A stretch of DNA of 64,000 nt from Triglochin maritima (taxonomy: Eukaryota; Streptophyta; Magnoliopsida; Alismatales; Juncaginaceae), in contig OY821787.1 of the NCBI GenBank assembly GCA_963682175.1, positions 15,850,501 to 15,914,500 of the forward strand. Reading direction: 5' to 3'. This document shows, piece after piece, positions 11,189 to 23,288 of this stretch. Each line of letters opens with the position of its first letter. The stretch's first letter is position 1. The notes under the pieces were generated by a model, which saw only the letters and a program-made list of their open reading frames with translations, ran no database searches and was not told the DNA's origin. The position numbers were made by a program, and so were the translations under genes.

Positions 11189-11817
11189 GGAAATTACACT
11201 TTGCATCCGTATATAATTTTGCACCCTTCAAATTTTAATGACATGTTTCGTCCTTCAAATATGTTAGTAAATCAACGAAAATGCCTCCGTTAATCCACCA
11301 TCAAAACATAGTTGATTTCTTTTGTCAGTGAGCTTGAAAAGACCAATTTTCCTTCAATCTAAATTGCAAATGAGACGGGAGCGTGTGCGCTCTCAAAGTA
11401 ATTGCAATACCTCTTTCGCTAATTTAAGCAACTATAAAATCTACGACCAAATTTTCTTTCGTGTTGGACTGACGCAAGACACCATTTGAAACAATGGCAT
11501 TTCAGAAGTCGATGTTCTTCTTTTGGTAGGTTTTGAAGTAGAGAAAGAAATTTTTGAGTCCAACACTTGGAGAGGGGTTAAGGAAAAAAAGAGAAAAGGG
11601 GAATATAGGGTTTGGAAAAAGAAAATACCAATTAAAGAGGTGGTAAATTTGGAAAAAAATTGGGTAACTTAAAAAAAGTAAGTGTTTAAACAATGGATTA
11701 AAGGAGAGGGAGGTTTGATACACTAACATATTTGAAGGGAAAAATTGATGTCATTTGAGAGGTGCAAAGAGCAAAGCGATACAAGGACATGTTTGAGAGC
11801 TGCGAAGTGTAATTTCC
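11189..11817. mobile_element. MITE with GGAAATTACACTTYGCA inverted ends
   Basis: The left end reads GGAAATTACACTTTGCA from 11189. The right end read inward from 11817 gives GGAAATTACACTTCGCA. A second inverted match lies deeper (CCCTTCAAATATGTTAGT on the inverted right side against CCTTCAAATATGTTAGT at 11252). The element is about 630 bp and non-coding. No clear target duplication was seen, so the superfamily is left open (Mutator-type likely). Confidence 0.6.
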
Positions 11818-11914
11818 CAATTGAAGTTTTTTTTTGTGCTAATGCACCCGTCCACCCAAAATAAAAATAAAAATCTGAACTTGACTCCCACCAATACAGT
11901 TTTTGTTGTCATTG

Positions 11915-13843
11915 TGTAATAACCTAATCTAAACACCTAAATTAAACTAAACTAAACCTAACTTACCCTAATTATTCATGCTAATGAAGAGATGAGGAGA
12001 TAATGATGGGAAGATGAGGTGGCTTGCTTTGGTTGGTAGATTTGGAGGTGGTTAATTAAAGTAGATATATATAGTTAGATAAGTTTTACCTAAAACGTTT
12101 TTCCTTCAATTGAACAACCAGAGAGTGAGAGAAGAGTTTGGAGAGAAGGAGAAGTGAAGGAGAAGAAGAAGAGAAGGAAGAAGAAGAGGAGTGAAGTGGC
12201 TCAAGTTCGGGAGGCTTCTTCACTCGACCAAAAGGTATGCCAAATCTTCAATATAACTCACTTATGCCTTGTGAGTGTTGGGGATCGACGTTGGTGTCGA
12301 ATTCCCCGTCGGATTTCAACCAATTCAGAGGTTGAAGACGACGATCGGTCGACCGGTGCCTGTGGGCAGTCGACCGATCCTATTATTATATTGATTTTTA
12401 CCCGCGAACGGTCGAACGATGTCCTTGGACGGTCGACCGTTATGCCAGATTTGTGCGGGAAAAAAGTGTGATGCTGTTATCGGTCGAACGGGACCACTTA
12501 GCCGGTCGACCGAATAACAATGAGAATGGGTCGGTTGGGGATTTTGACTTATTAAACGGTCGAACGTCCTTCACCTTGTTCGACCGATCCATTCGATGCT
12601 TAGTCGGTTGGGAGCTTTGACCATCAAAACGGTCGACCGCTCTTTAACTTTCGGTCGACCGACTGAGCATTTTAATTAAGCAGTAGAGTGCCTGTGATGT
12701 TTCGGTCGAACTATATAGCAGTTCCGGTCGACCGAATGTCACTTGGGCAAGATACTGAGATTTCCTGTTATCGGTTGAACGACCCCTTGGTTCGACCGAT
12801 TGGATATATATATTATATAAAATTGTATAGCGTAGACCATCCAAACGGTCGACCACTAGATGACTTTTGTTTGACCGATTGGTCGGTAATTCGGTTGGCG
12901 TGGTTCGACCGGTAGACTTGTTTGTACAGTACTGTGTACTGTGTGGGGGACCGGTCGACCGGTGTGCTTTTAGCGGTCGACCGATCTGCCGCAGGTTGGT
13001 GGATTTATCCACACGCGATCCGTTGAGTATAGGTCGACTACCGGCTCCGAGGCGACGGTTGATTACCGGCTTTGAGAGCGACGGATTTCACCTTCGACGA
13101 AGGCGTATTATTGTATTATTGTTGCCTCTCTTACCGAGCGGGGTGTGAGGGATGTGTGTCGTAAACCTTGGGCAGTTTGCGAGGGTTTAGCGGTAGGCTG
13201 AGGATGTTCCGGCAGGGTGCGCGTCTGACGGCTCTTGGGGGAGCAGCGGCTGTCGTCTGACCCGAGTTGTGTATTCGGCGGGCTGACTCGCTCCTGGGGT
13301 GGCGGCGTGTACCGGGGGTTCCTTCCTGCACTTTTGGGGAGCAGTGGTGTCGACTGACCCTTGTGAGGCAGCGGTGGACTGACTTGACCCTAGTGGCAGG
13401 AGTGGTTCAGTGCCGCGGAGGCGGTGAGGGCATTATTGTGGGCCCGAGGTGGATGATCATGTGCATAGCATTGCATTGTATTTAATTCCTTTTTATATAT
13501 TTAGGAGGTTTGGTATACGGGGTTCCTTCAGGGAACTCAGGCATGTTTGTTGTTTTCATTTCAGGTAGCGAGTAGCGTTAGAGTCAGGTGGTGACCGAGG
13601 AGAGTGCCCCCGGGATCAGATCCTGTTCTCTTTTATATCTTCTTTTGTTTGAGGTAGTGATTACATGTATATTCACTTTTGTTGTAATCACAATTGACTT
13701 ATTTATATAGTTTGACTTCCACGTGGGTCTGTATCTTATATATTTTATATATATGTTGGTTTGTTTTCCCGTGACGTGCCCTGTGTTGACCGTTGACGGT
13801 CTTTATTATTGTTTAAATTTCCGCTGTTTTCGGGTACGTTACA
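11915..13843 (+). repeat. 5' LTR of the Tekay-like element
   Basis: 1,929 bp, TG...CA. It contains an array of GGTCGACC palindromes and close variants at about 12340-12990 (nine exact copies). The purine-rich block 12120-12200 (GAGAAGGAGAAG words) is open for translation but low in complexity. Confidence 0.95.
12340..12990. promoter_or_regulatory. GGTCGACC palindrome array in 5' LTR
   Basis: Nine exact GGTCGACC words plus about twelve variants (GGTCGAAC, GTTCGACC, GGTTGAAC) at irregular 25-90 bp spacing. Nearly all are embedded in CGGTCGAMCG. They could bind a protein dimer. The same array is present in the 3' LTR (26255-26910). The role is inferred. Confidence 0.7.
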
Positions 13844-13846
13844 ATT

Positions 13847-13858
13847 TGGTATCAGAGC
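13847..13858 (+). other. Primer binding site, tRNA-iMet
   Basis: TGGTATCAGAGC three bases after the 5' LTR is the standard complement of the 3' end of plant initiator tRNA-Met, which primes minus-strand synthesis. Confidence 0.95.
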
Positions 13859-13966
13859 GTTGATCTCGGCGTACTTGTCCAAAGAAACCACCTTTGAGTT
13901 AGGAGTTAGGTCTAGAGGATCATGCATGCACAGATTATATTGATATTGTCTTGTTTCCTTTGGCAG

Positions 13967-16900
13967 ATGCCTCCTAGACGGGGGAAGGCTGTTGCCCATA
14001 CTCGCGGTGAGAGTGAGACTGCGAGGGATGAGGCGTGGGAGGATGAGCGTCGGACATTGTTCGATACGGTCGGACGTCTGACAGAGATGCTACAGCAGCA
14101 GACAGCACAGACTAGGCAGACGGGGACTGGCGCTATGCATGACCGGTTTATGCGCCAGCATCCGCCTACCTTTCTGGGGCAGTATGACGCAGAGGCTGCG
14201 GAGGAGTGGATCTTCACGATGCAGAAGATCTTCAGTGCTATTGGTTGTCCTCCACAGGCGAGAGTGGGCCTGGCTACTTATGTTTTGGGCGGTGCTGCGT
14301 CCAACTGGTGGAGGTCCACATCTGCAGTGGTGTTTGCGGACAGAGATGATATAGCCTGGGAGGAGTTCATTGGCGAGTTCAACGAGCAGTACTTTCCGCA
14401 GCATGTTCAGGACGCGAAGAGGGAGGAGTTTCTGAGTCTTCAGCAGGGAGACATGACTTTGGCAGGCTACATCGGGAAGTTCAACGCCCTAGAGCGTTAC
14501 TGTCCCGAGATGTATATCACACAGGAGCAGAGAGCGGGGAAGTTCGTCCGAGGGCTCCGGAAGCAGTTGAGGACGAAGGTGCTGACACATATGCCGAGCA
14601 CGTTAGCCGATGCAGTGAAGAGTGCTACTGTTCTCGATCGTGACTACAGAGAGAACTACCAGGATGAGAGGAGGCCATCAGGTAGGTTCTCTGGGCGGCC
14701 GGGAGGTCAGACTGGAGGGAATCCGGGCAAGAGGCCCCGATTCGAGGGAGCAGGAGTTGCGGTACCACGACCTGAGCCTTGTGGTACTTGTGGGAGGTTT
14801 CACTCCGGGCCGTGCTTCACCCCCGGAGCATGTCATGGTTGTGGTCAGCTGGGCCACTTTATTAGGAGCTGTCCGAGTCGAGGAGCTGGGCCGAGCAGAC
14901 CACTAGGATTACCAGCACCAGGCAGGGGTGGAGGCGGAGGTAGACCACCTTTTAGACCACAGCAGGGACAGCGCACTGGTAGAGTTTACACCATCCAGGC
15001 AGAGGAGGCTCGTGATGGAGGCGCTGTTGTGGAAGGTAAGCTTCTTGTCGCTGGTTCGGTAGCTAGGGTGCTCTTTGATTGTGGCGCGACACACTCGTTC
15101 ATCTCAGAGCGATTTGCGGGAGTGTTGGGTTGTACCCTTGCGATGTTGACTGCCACTTTGGAGGTCAGCACACCCTTGGGTCTGGTGGGCACTGTGGGGA
15201 GATTTGTTCCCGGCGCCACGGTTGTTTCGGGAGATCAGGAGTTTCCGGCAGACCTGGTCTTGCTACCGATGGAGGACTTTGATGTCATACTTGGGATGGA
15301 TTGGCTGTCCCAATATGATGTTCGAGTCTTGTGCCGTGAGAAGAAGATTTTGATCCCGAGGAAGGGTTTGCCTGATATTCTGATTAGAGGGATCAGAAGC
15401 AGAGGGGGTCGCATTATTGTTTCTGCCATGAGAGCTCAGAGGCTGTTGCAGCAGGGTTGTACAACATTTTTAGCGACACTTGTGGTTGCGGAGGCAGAGT
15501 CTCAGAGGATAGAGGACATTGAGGTGGTGCAGGAGTTCGCTGATGTTTTTCCAGCGGAGATTCCAGGTTTACCACCACACCGGGAGTTGGAGTTCGGCAT
15601 AGAGTTGGTAGCTGGCACTACACCACAGTCGAAGGCTCCATACCGGATGGCACCTGCTGAGTTGACAGAGTTGAAGAAGCAGTTGCAGGAATTGATGGAC
15701 TCTGGATTTATCAGGCCGAGTGTCTCGCCTTGGGGTGCACCAGTTTTGTTTGTGAAGAAGAAGGACGGATCCTTGAGGATGTGCATAGACTACAGGATGC
15801 TGAACCAGGTGACGGTGAAGAATAGGTATCCCTTACCTAGGATCGAGGACCTCTTTGACCAGCTGCAGTCAGCGAAGGTTTTCTCGAAGATTGACCTGCG
15901 TTCATGATATCACCAGTTGAGGATTCGAGATGAAGACATCCAGAAGACAGCCTTCAGGACGAGATATGGACACTATGAGTTCTTGGTGATGCCATTTGGA
16001 TTGACGAACGCTCCGGCATCGTTTATAGATCTGATGCACCGGACATTCAGGCAGTATATTGATATATTTGTGATTGTCTTCATGGATGACATTTTGATCT
16101 ATTCGCCAGATGTGGAGCAGCACAGAGAGCATCTGAGGATTGTACTCAGCATCTTGAGGGCTCAGCAGTTATATGCTAAGTTCTCAAAGTGCGAGTTTTG
16201 GTTGGACAGAGTGGCATTCCTCGGACACATTGTATCGGCAGAGGGGATATCAGTGGATCCGGCGAAGGTAGAGGCAGTGACACAGTGGAGGACCCCTACG
16301 AGCGTGACGGAGATTAGGAGCTTTGTTGGACTGGCGGGTTATTACCGTCGCTTCATCAAAGACTTCTCGAGATTGGCAGCACCACTGACGGCTCTGACGC
16401 AGAAGGGAGTCACCTTTGTATGGTCACAGAAGTGCGAGGACAGCTTTCAGGAGCTGAAGAGACTGTTGACCACTGCACCAGTTTTGTCATTGCCGAGTGG
16501 CACGGGTGGGTTCGTGATTTATAGCGACGCTTCAGGTGTTGGCTTAGGATGTGTACTTATGTAGCACGGGAGAGTGATCGCGTACGCATCCAAACAGCTG
16601 AAGGTCCATGAGAGGAATTACCCGACACATGATTTGGAGTTAGCAGCAGTGGTTCACGCACTGAAGACCTGGAGACACTACCTTTATGGCGAGCAGTTCG
16701 AGGTGTTTACAGATCATCAGAGTCTGAAGTACCTGTTCTCGCAGAAGGAGCGGAACATGAGGCAGCGCAGATGGCTTGAGTTCATTAAGGACTATGATTT
16801 TACTATCTCTTACCATCCGGGGAAGGCAAACACAGTTGCAGACGCTCTAAGCCGGAAGGTAGAGGTATCAGTAGCAGGCCTATGCATTCAGGAGTGGCGA

Positions 16901-17466
16901 CTGCTGGAGTCTTTAGCAGAGTGGAGACCATTTGCAGATAGCTCTGAGGGTGCAGTGATTGCAGGATTGAGAGTAGAGCCTCAGACAGTATCAGCAGTGA
17001 TTCATGCTCAGACTACAGATGAGGAGTTGAGCAGTTTGTTACAGTTAGCTGCCAGAGATGGGTCAGACTTCAGAGTTGGAGTGGATGGAGGTCTGAGATT
17101 CAGAGACCGTATCTGGGTGCCGAAGACAGAGGACCTGAGACATGATATCATGGAGGAGGCACACAGATCGAGATATTCCATTCATCCAGGGAGCACCAAG
17201 ATGTACAAAGATCTGCAGCGGAACTTCTGGTGGCGAGGTATGAAGAAGGACGTTGCAGACTTCGTGTCGAGGTGTTTGGTCTGTCAGCAGGTGAAGATCG
17301 AGCACCAGAGACCAGCAGAGCAGATGCAGAGGATTGAGTTGCCCGAGTGGAAGTGGGAGCACGTGACGATGGATTTTGTTACGGGGCTACCAAAGACACG
17401 GAGATTCCACGATGCGATTTGGGTTATAGTCGATCGACTGACCAAGTCGGCGCATTTCTTAGCTAT
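13967..17466 (+). pseudogene. Tekay-like gag-pol, part 1 (gag, protease, RT, RNase H, integrase N-half)
   Basis: The ATG at 13967 (MPPRRGKA) is preferred to the in-frame ATG at 13922. Gag core is [15 protein letters not shown] with a zinc knuckle [14 protein letters not shown] near 14832-14873. The protease shows [11 protein letters not shown] near 15072 (DCG where the usual site is DSG or DTG). RT contains [12 protein letters not shown] and the catalytic [10 protein letters not shown] near 16076-16105. RNase H contains IYSDASG and FEVFTDHQS. Integrase has its HHCC zinc region up to CLVCQQVK and the first catalytic Asp in VTMDFVTGLP (about 17368). Two in-frame stops, TGA at 15905-15907 (inside RT, before the YHQL motif) and TAG at 16562-16564 (in RNase H), each a single-base change from sense codons, break it. 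It is then split by the nested element. All pieces share one frame. Confidence 0.93.
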
Positions 17467-19012
17467 TGATCGATCTCGTTTTATATTTCTACCGCAAGTG
17501 CACGGCCGCGTTGAAGCGGTGGCAAATACGGGTCGTCCACTGGGAGGTGTGTCGACACTTGGTTTATTCGAAGGCAAGGGGTAAAAAGAAGGGAGAAAGA
17601 TGTATTACACTAATCTAAACTACAAAGCTGAAATGAAATGCAAAAGGAAATGAAGATAAGCAATAAACTAAGCCCCAAAGGGGGTAGAGAAATAATGTGA
17701 ACATAAAGAAGTGTGTGTGTGTGTTCATTAAGCTCCTCACAACATGTAGTACATGAAATCATAAAACTACATCCAACTTTGCCTCTACATGAATTAAGAT
17801 AAGACTACATCATTAAAACATACAAGACAATAATTGGAATGAAGCTACATGAACTCAAGTATAAAGACTAGACCCTACTATGCCTCCACATGAATTAAGA
17901 TGACTACATCATTAAAACATACAAGACATTAGCTAAGGAAAAGGCAACAAGAGTACATACACTACAAATTGTGTTTCCAACATTTACTTCATCCATATCC
18001 TAACCTTATCATTCCCCATAAAATAGGTCCACTAATCAAAGCATAAGCTAAGCTTCATTCAAGAGCATTAGCATATCAAAGATAAGAGTGGAGACCCATT
18101 AGATGGTTATGGAAATCATATAAAGCTCAATGGATAAAAATAACACACACTTAATACACTACATAATTATATCACATATTTCTCCACCCCCCAAATGGGG
18201 ATGGAACTACTCACTACTCATTACACTACTGATTAGACTAAGTAAAGAAAACATTTAACTAAGATACTAAACAAGAAATTAAACAAAGTAAAGCAACCCA
18301 CACAAAACAAACAACATAACAAAACAAGATTAAAAGAAACAAATAAACTTTTATTAACAATGACTCACATTGAAGGTAGCATCCTTCTCCACCTTGAGTT
18401 ATTGCTTCAAGGCTCACTCCTTAGTAGAGAGAATGCCACCAAACAATGGGTAATTACAATGGAAGGTGAAGAGTTCTATTTATAAGCATGGAAAAAGCTA
18501 ATCCGGGACAATCCCCCGATGTGGGACTAAACCAATACCACAAATACACTAAGAATACACTAATACACGTGCTACAGAAAATTGGACGGATCCTGGGCTA
18601 AATGGACCGCCAATTAGCGGTTCCAGACCGCCAATTGGCGGTCTATAAAGTTTAGATCCGTCTGGTTTTCTTTGTGGGCTTTTCTTGAAGTGTTTCTTGG
18701 TCTTAGATGCATCTGGTTGGTTTATTGGAGCTCCGACCCGAATCGAATTGACAAAATACTCCTCATGATGGTGTGGAGTTTCCTGTTTTGCTCTTAGGTC
18801 CTTCTGTCTTACGATCAGGTCCTTCCCCCTTGCATCTTGGTCCCCAGGTCTCACAATTAGGTCCTTTTTTCCTGCTTTTGGGTCCTTTCATGGCTCTTCT
18901 CTTCAAACCTACTTATTTCTGAAAACTAAACATAAAACTCGTCACATAGCATTGCTTAGGTGTAAGATAATGGATATAAGGTACAAATATAAGCATGAAA
19001 TGATGTCAATCA
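17467..19012 (-). repeat. 3' LTR of copy A (left side)
   Basis: On the minus strand it starts TGATTGACATC and ends GATCGATCA. It contains paired GC-rich palindromes at 18606-18643, a TATAAATAG box at about 18479-18487 (minus), and a short (AC)n tract near 17711-17725. Confidence 0.93.
18606..18643. promoter_or_regulatory. Paired CCGCCAATTGGCGG palindromes in U3
   Basis: Two 16-18 bp dyads, GACCGCCAATTAGCGGTT and GACCGCCAATTGGCGGTC, separated by four bases. They lie about 120-160 bp upstream of the TATAAATAG box on the minus strand. The same pair occurs at 24428-24465 in the other LTR. Confidence 0.75.
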
Positions 19013-19035
19013 AATACCCCCACACCTAAGTTTTT
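19013..19035 (-). other. Polypurine tract of copy A
   Basis: On the minus strand the sequence directly before the 3' LTR is AGGTGTGGGGGTATT, a purine-rich plus-strand primer. It is conserved before the LTRs at 52362 and 58117. Confidence 0.8.
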
Positions 19036-20663
19036 GCTAGTCTCGAGCAAAACAAAGAAAGGAAAAAGCATACGAAAAACAAGAAATCCTAACTCACTTT
19101 CGTAGGAATCACGGTTGCACTTAGCACGTGCAACAAGCCGTTAAACCTCCTTGTTGCCAAGGAGGAGGAGTGGTGTCTCCTAAGGGTTTTCAGCGGATAT
19201 ACCCACAAAATCCGAACAAGATGCATTAATCAATCTAGCTACACGACTCGTTGGACTTATTTTGTCGATCATGGAATGCGGTAATACTACGGGTCGACTC
19301 TATATATGTAATCAGTCCACACACCTAACCTAATGAGTTATTCGTGAGAGTTAACTAAGGAATTAAGTGAAAGACATGGGCAACCTTAACTTCTGAATGT
19401 GAAACAAAGTGTAAAGTCCATTTTGGTTCTTATTTGACTCTTCTTTTCTTTTTTTTTCTTTTTCTTTTCTTTTTTTTCTCTTTTTTTTTTCTTTGGAACG
19501 GTTGGTGTTTGATTCTCCCAGGGTCAGGTTTCGTGCATCATTGCCTATGAGGACTTACACTATCACGTACACCTTCCCCCAAATCTCCACATAGGGCGAT
19601 CCCTACCACCCGTGTAACGGGAGTTCGGTCGGTGCATCCCAAGTCAGATGACTCGAAAGCACCAGGCACAAAGTCCCCTCAGACCTACTTTCCCGAGTGA
19701 TAGGAGCCGTGCGAGAAGAGAGAACACCACTTATTTATTCATTTATCTACATGGGAACCAAAACCCCTACACTTAAGTTTCACAAAAAGATATTAAGGGC
19801 CCTTGACTACAACAAACTTCCTTAAGTTAACAGACACGAATTTATAGAGTCACTAGGTTCAGGGTGGACTTCATTAAATGTTTGAGCACTGAAACCCTAT
19901 GATTACTCACCCCCAAGGGAAAACTGGGGTGCATCCTAACGACTCGATAAATCCTAAAGCCACGTACTAGATATCCTAATGCATCAAGTTCAAGACAATT
20001 TTGGGAGCTTTCTTTTTACTTTGCCTCTCAACGGTTTTGCACATGCTAAACACACGCAAAACCCACAAAACATTTTCTTTCGAAAACACATGAAGATTTT
20101 GAAAGAAATGTGAAAATTTTGAAGCACTAGGCAAGCAAAAGAAGACAAGTCACCCAAGGATCATGGCAAGCAGATATATCGGTATTAAATGCAGCACACT
20201 ATCATGACCCTAACAATGCAAACAAAAGAAAACAAAATCAAAAGAAAAGACTCGACTATGTACACACGTAAAACACCCCCCCACACCTACTTCATGCATT
20301 GTCCTCAATGAATGTGAGCAAAATACTATATGGATACATGCATGAAAAAGGAACGATCTCACCAACATGAAGTACAAAGGGACGTTCGGGGTCATGTTGA
20401 TGGACACAAACCCAAATTCCCTCAAAACCTGTGAGAAGCTGAAGAAGGGAGACAAATACGTGAAAGAAATGGGGCCCACATACTCAAGGGTTGGGGCCCA
20501 CAACAATCGATGCTCACTGAAGGAGTCTTTTATTGTACTTCTTCTTTTTTTTTTTCTTTTTTTTTTCTTTTTTTTTTTTTTTTTTTTTTCATATAACTAT
20601 GTACAAACATAAGTTCCCATCTTCATTTGTCAAAAGACATCAAATGGGAACCTCAAGAGTGGG

Positions 20664-22154
20664 TCAATGCACTTGGAAAGGGAACATGACACCACGCGGG
20701 GCCAGAATACGCATGCGTGGGCCCCCTTCACAAAGAGCACCAGACGAAATGAGAGGTTCATGAATTGGACGCAAAGGCGTCTCATTCAAAGTATCAAACT
20801 GAAAGAGCTTGAACCTCTCGAGAGTTTGGGAAATAAGGGGCAACGGAAGAAAAATATCTCCCGTTGCGGAACTGCAGTTATGATCATCAATCCAAACTCT
20901 CCAACCAACAGCCTGGTGGGTCGGAACGAGGTCAAGCACCTCGTTATGCATGTCCAACTCACCAGGAGAACAGGAAGTGGGTCTCATACCCAAGGTATCC
21001 TCCACGGAACTCCTAATACCCTCATGAGCAATGCGGTTGTTTGATGTTCCATCATTTCCAAGATGATCAGGAACAATAGTGAGAGGCAAACTCTCATCAG
21101 GTTGTTTGAAGTTGAGGGTACTAGGGAGCTCTTGCTCCACCAGAGGTGGGTCCTTAAGAGGATCAAAATGAAGATCATGTGGCTCAAGGGCCACGGGACA
21201 AAAAGATAAGGCACAATCCTGTGCCGACTCATAATAGAACTGGTCCAAGTTATTCTCAATTTGAATCGAATCCTCCACTAAGTGATCGTGAATTGAAACC
21301 CCAAGTCCCTCAGACTGACTAGGAGTTTGACTTTGAAAGGTTGTGCTTTGAATTTGTGGATGTGGTGGTGGTTCGCTATCAAAAGAAGAATCCTCATGTT
21401 GACAAGAAAGGTTACTTTCCTCACATTCACGTAATTTCTGCGACATTTGACTCACTTGCAGTGTCATATTTTGTATGGACTGTTGAGTGGTTTCCATGAA
21501 CGTAAGGAAAGTTTGTTTCAAGGAATCAGGTATGCGGTCAACGATGAGGTCCAAGTCAGAGCTTGGGAAATTTTGTGGTTGGGTATTGATGGGCTGAGAA
21601 TGAGTCCAATGATTTGGAGTGGGGTGCTGGTAGAATTCTGGGTATTCGGGAGGAGGATACGGGGGTGAAAATGAGGTATAAGAATTTGGATAAGATTTGT
21701 CTCCCCATGAATCCATCACTCTCGGGTTGTACGCGGATGCGTAATGGTCATAATGAGCATTTTGGGAAAATGTGTGCTCATACTCAGGCTCAGGGGGAAC
21801 ATAAGGACATTCCCCGAAATCATGACCACTCAACCCACAATAGTGACACGGTACGGCTACTGGAGCCGCCGGTGCACTCATGTCGTCTGCCATACGCATG
21901 AAAGAGGCCAAAGTTTGTTGTAATGTCTCAGTTTGTTGACCAGCATATGATCCGGCATAACTAGATTGTGGTCTAGCAGTCGGTGCCTCTCTCATGTTAC
22001 CCCAATATGAAGACTGCTCAGTCACAAAATTGCGATCATCCCAACCATACGGGGTGTTAGTCTGAGCCACCCCAGGTTGCATGGGTCCGGAGTACCAGGG
22101 AGAATCGTCCTGGTCCCAACAATGATATGGATGGTCGCCCATGTAACCATCCAT
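20664..22154 (-). CDS. Gag-like zinc-knuckle protein of the non-autonomous element, intact
   Basis: The start is placed at MDGYMGDHPY because this is the first Met shared by all copies; in copy B a stop lies just upstream in frame. In copy A the frame extends 13 residues further to 22193. The product is about 496 residues. A CX2CX4HX4C zinc knuckle (CHYCGLSGHDFGEC) sits near residue 105, followed by a Tyr/Pro-rich stretch with AYNP. A helical, probably coiled-coil segment (SLKQTFLTFMETTQQSIQNM) is near residues 212-250. The C-terminal part of about 200 residues is well conserved between copies (e.g. VGWRVWIDDHN, RFKLFQFD, RILAPRGVMFPFQVH) and is not recognised. Knuckle, AYNP and coiled coil recall the C-terminal half of Athila/Tat-type gag, but the capsid part is not seen. 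It probably acts as an RNA-binding partner of particles made by another element. Confidence 0.75.
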   Translation of the reverse strand: MDGYMGDHPYHCWDQDDSPWYSGPMQPGVAQTNTPYGWDDRNFVTEQSSYWGNMREAPTARPQSSYAGSYAGQQTETLQQTLASFMRMADDMSAPAAPVAVPCHYCGLSGHDFGECPYVPPEPEYEHTFSQNAHYDHYASAYNPRVMDSWGDKSYPNSYTSFSPPYPPPEYPEFYQHPTPNHWTHSQPINTQPQNFPSSDLDLIVDRIPDSLKQTFLTFMETTQQSIQNMTLQVSQMSQKLRECEESNLSCQHEDSSFDSEPPPHPQIQSTTFQSQTPSQSEGLGVSIHDHLVEDSIQIENNLDQFYYESAQDCALSFCPVALEPHDLHFDPLKDPPLVEQELPSTLNFKQPDESLPLTIVPDHLGNDGTSNNRIAHEGIRSSVEDTLGMRPTSCSPGELDMHNEVLDLVPTHQAVGWRVWIDDHNCSSATGDIFLPLPLISQTLERFKLFQFDTLNETPLRPIHEPLISSGALCEGGPRMRILAPRGVMFPFQVH

Positions 22155-23091
22155 CTCAAGAAAAACTCTCGAGTCGATCACTCTCACCACCACGAGGCTA
22201 AGCTCGCAAAAAGTGCTCGACTCGACCCTAAAACGCTAACAGAGAGTGTAAAGGGGAGGAGACTATAACGTAGAAGAAGGTGAGAAGAAGATGACTCAGA
22301 GGAGAAGGGAAGAATCCCTAGAGCTAGCGAGGGTACAGGGTGAAGGTAGAAGCCTAACTAGCAAGCAAGGCTCAAACAATGTAAGGCAATGGGTCCTTAG
22401 GCTAGACGACGCCTAACTTCGAGGTCACTAGCCTCGACACGCCTCACCTCCCTACAACGAGGACCACAATGCCCAGCAAGTGATACCAGATCCGGAGATC
22501 CAGTACCTCCTACTATCGACAAGGTAGGCAACGCCGATCAGGTCATGACGGTCTCAACTAGATTACTCTCCTAGTGCGCCCGCAATCCTAGGGCCAATGT
22601 CTACTTGCTTTTAGTTAAGGCTTTACTTGAGTGTGCTTTTTGGGGCTAAGGGAGGGGTGATGAAATCCCCCACCTTATCTTTGAAGTCTATAGGTGATGC
22701 CCCTTAAAGATGTTTTGAAATCTTAGGCTAGCAAGCAACTCACCAAACAAGCACTCACCTCACTCTTGTTTCGATGCAAACCTTACTCACTAATGAATGT
22801 CCTAATGCGTGAATGAGTGATAAGGAATGCGTACCTCGCTCCAGCAATCAACGACAAAATGTAAAGCAAAGAAAAGAAAGATGCATGCAAGGTCTACATA
22901 TGATGCATGACCTAGATGGCAAGAAGTCTAATCTTTTGCTTTGAGTTTTATGGTCCAAGTTGATTAAAGGGGGAGTGATTAATGATCTGGGAGCAAATAA
23001 GAAGTCACAGCATGCAACATTGGGCTCCCAGATAACACAAATTACAACACAAATGACCACAAAAAAATTGGAAGACAGAATCCCTTACCAG

Positions 23092-23130
23092 GCCGCCAAT
23101 TGGCGGTTCCAAACCGCTGATTGGCGGTCT
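23092..23130. promoter_or_regulatory. Tandem hairpins in the leader, after the primer site
   Basis: Two adjoining dyads (GCCGCCAATTGGCGGTT and AACCGCTGATTGGCGGTCT) lie about 160-195 bp inside from the 5' LTR on the minus strand. In RNA they would form two short GC stems with CAATTG or CAATCA loops. The equivalent pair exists in both plus-strand copies, with changed loops and preserved stems. Confidence 0.6.
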
Positions 23131-23263
23131 GTTGTTGGATTTGCTTCCTCAAACTTCTCCAGTGGCCTCCCCGTGATCAGAGTGTTCCCAGCAACTAAGA
23201 AAAACTGAAAACAAAAAATTAAAAACCCCTCGAATCGTCCAAACCAAGGTCTGGACAGAGCAC

Positions 23264-23282
23264 CTCCCCGGCAACGGCGCCA
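23264..23282 (-). other. Primer binding site, tRNA-Asp
   Basis: Read on the minus strand this is TGGCGCCGTTGCCGGGGA, the complement of the 3' end of plant tRNA-Asp, a few bases after the 5' LTR. This primer choice is typical of Athila-like Ty3/gypsy elements. Confidence 0.9.
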
Positions 23283-23288
23283 AAAACT

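Noticed and set aside
12340..12990. Regularly recurring palindromes as a CRISPR-like array
   Set aside because: Repeats are too short, spacing is irregular and the context is a plant LTR.
12154..13148. Several ORFs in the Tekay-like LTR, repeated at 26071-27065
   Set aside because: LTR sequence, duplicated with the LTR, low complexity or palindromes; no domain.
13847..13858. A tRNA gene at the tRNA-like primer sequence (and at 23264, 46299, 53896)
   Set aside because: Only the 12-18 bases complementary to a tRNA 3' end are present; no cloverleaf.
18549..18854. 101-residue minus ORF (also at 24371, and plus-strand equivalents at 44839, 52483 and 58223) as a gene
   Set aside because: It lies in the U3 part of the LTR upstream of TATA and breaks or shortens in other copies.
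20664..22193. A hidden pol gene in the gag-only family
   Set aside because: No protease, RT, RNase H or integrase motif on either strand in any of the three internal regions.
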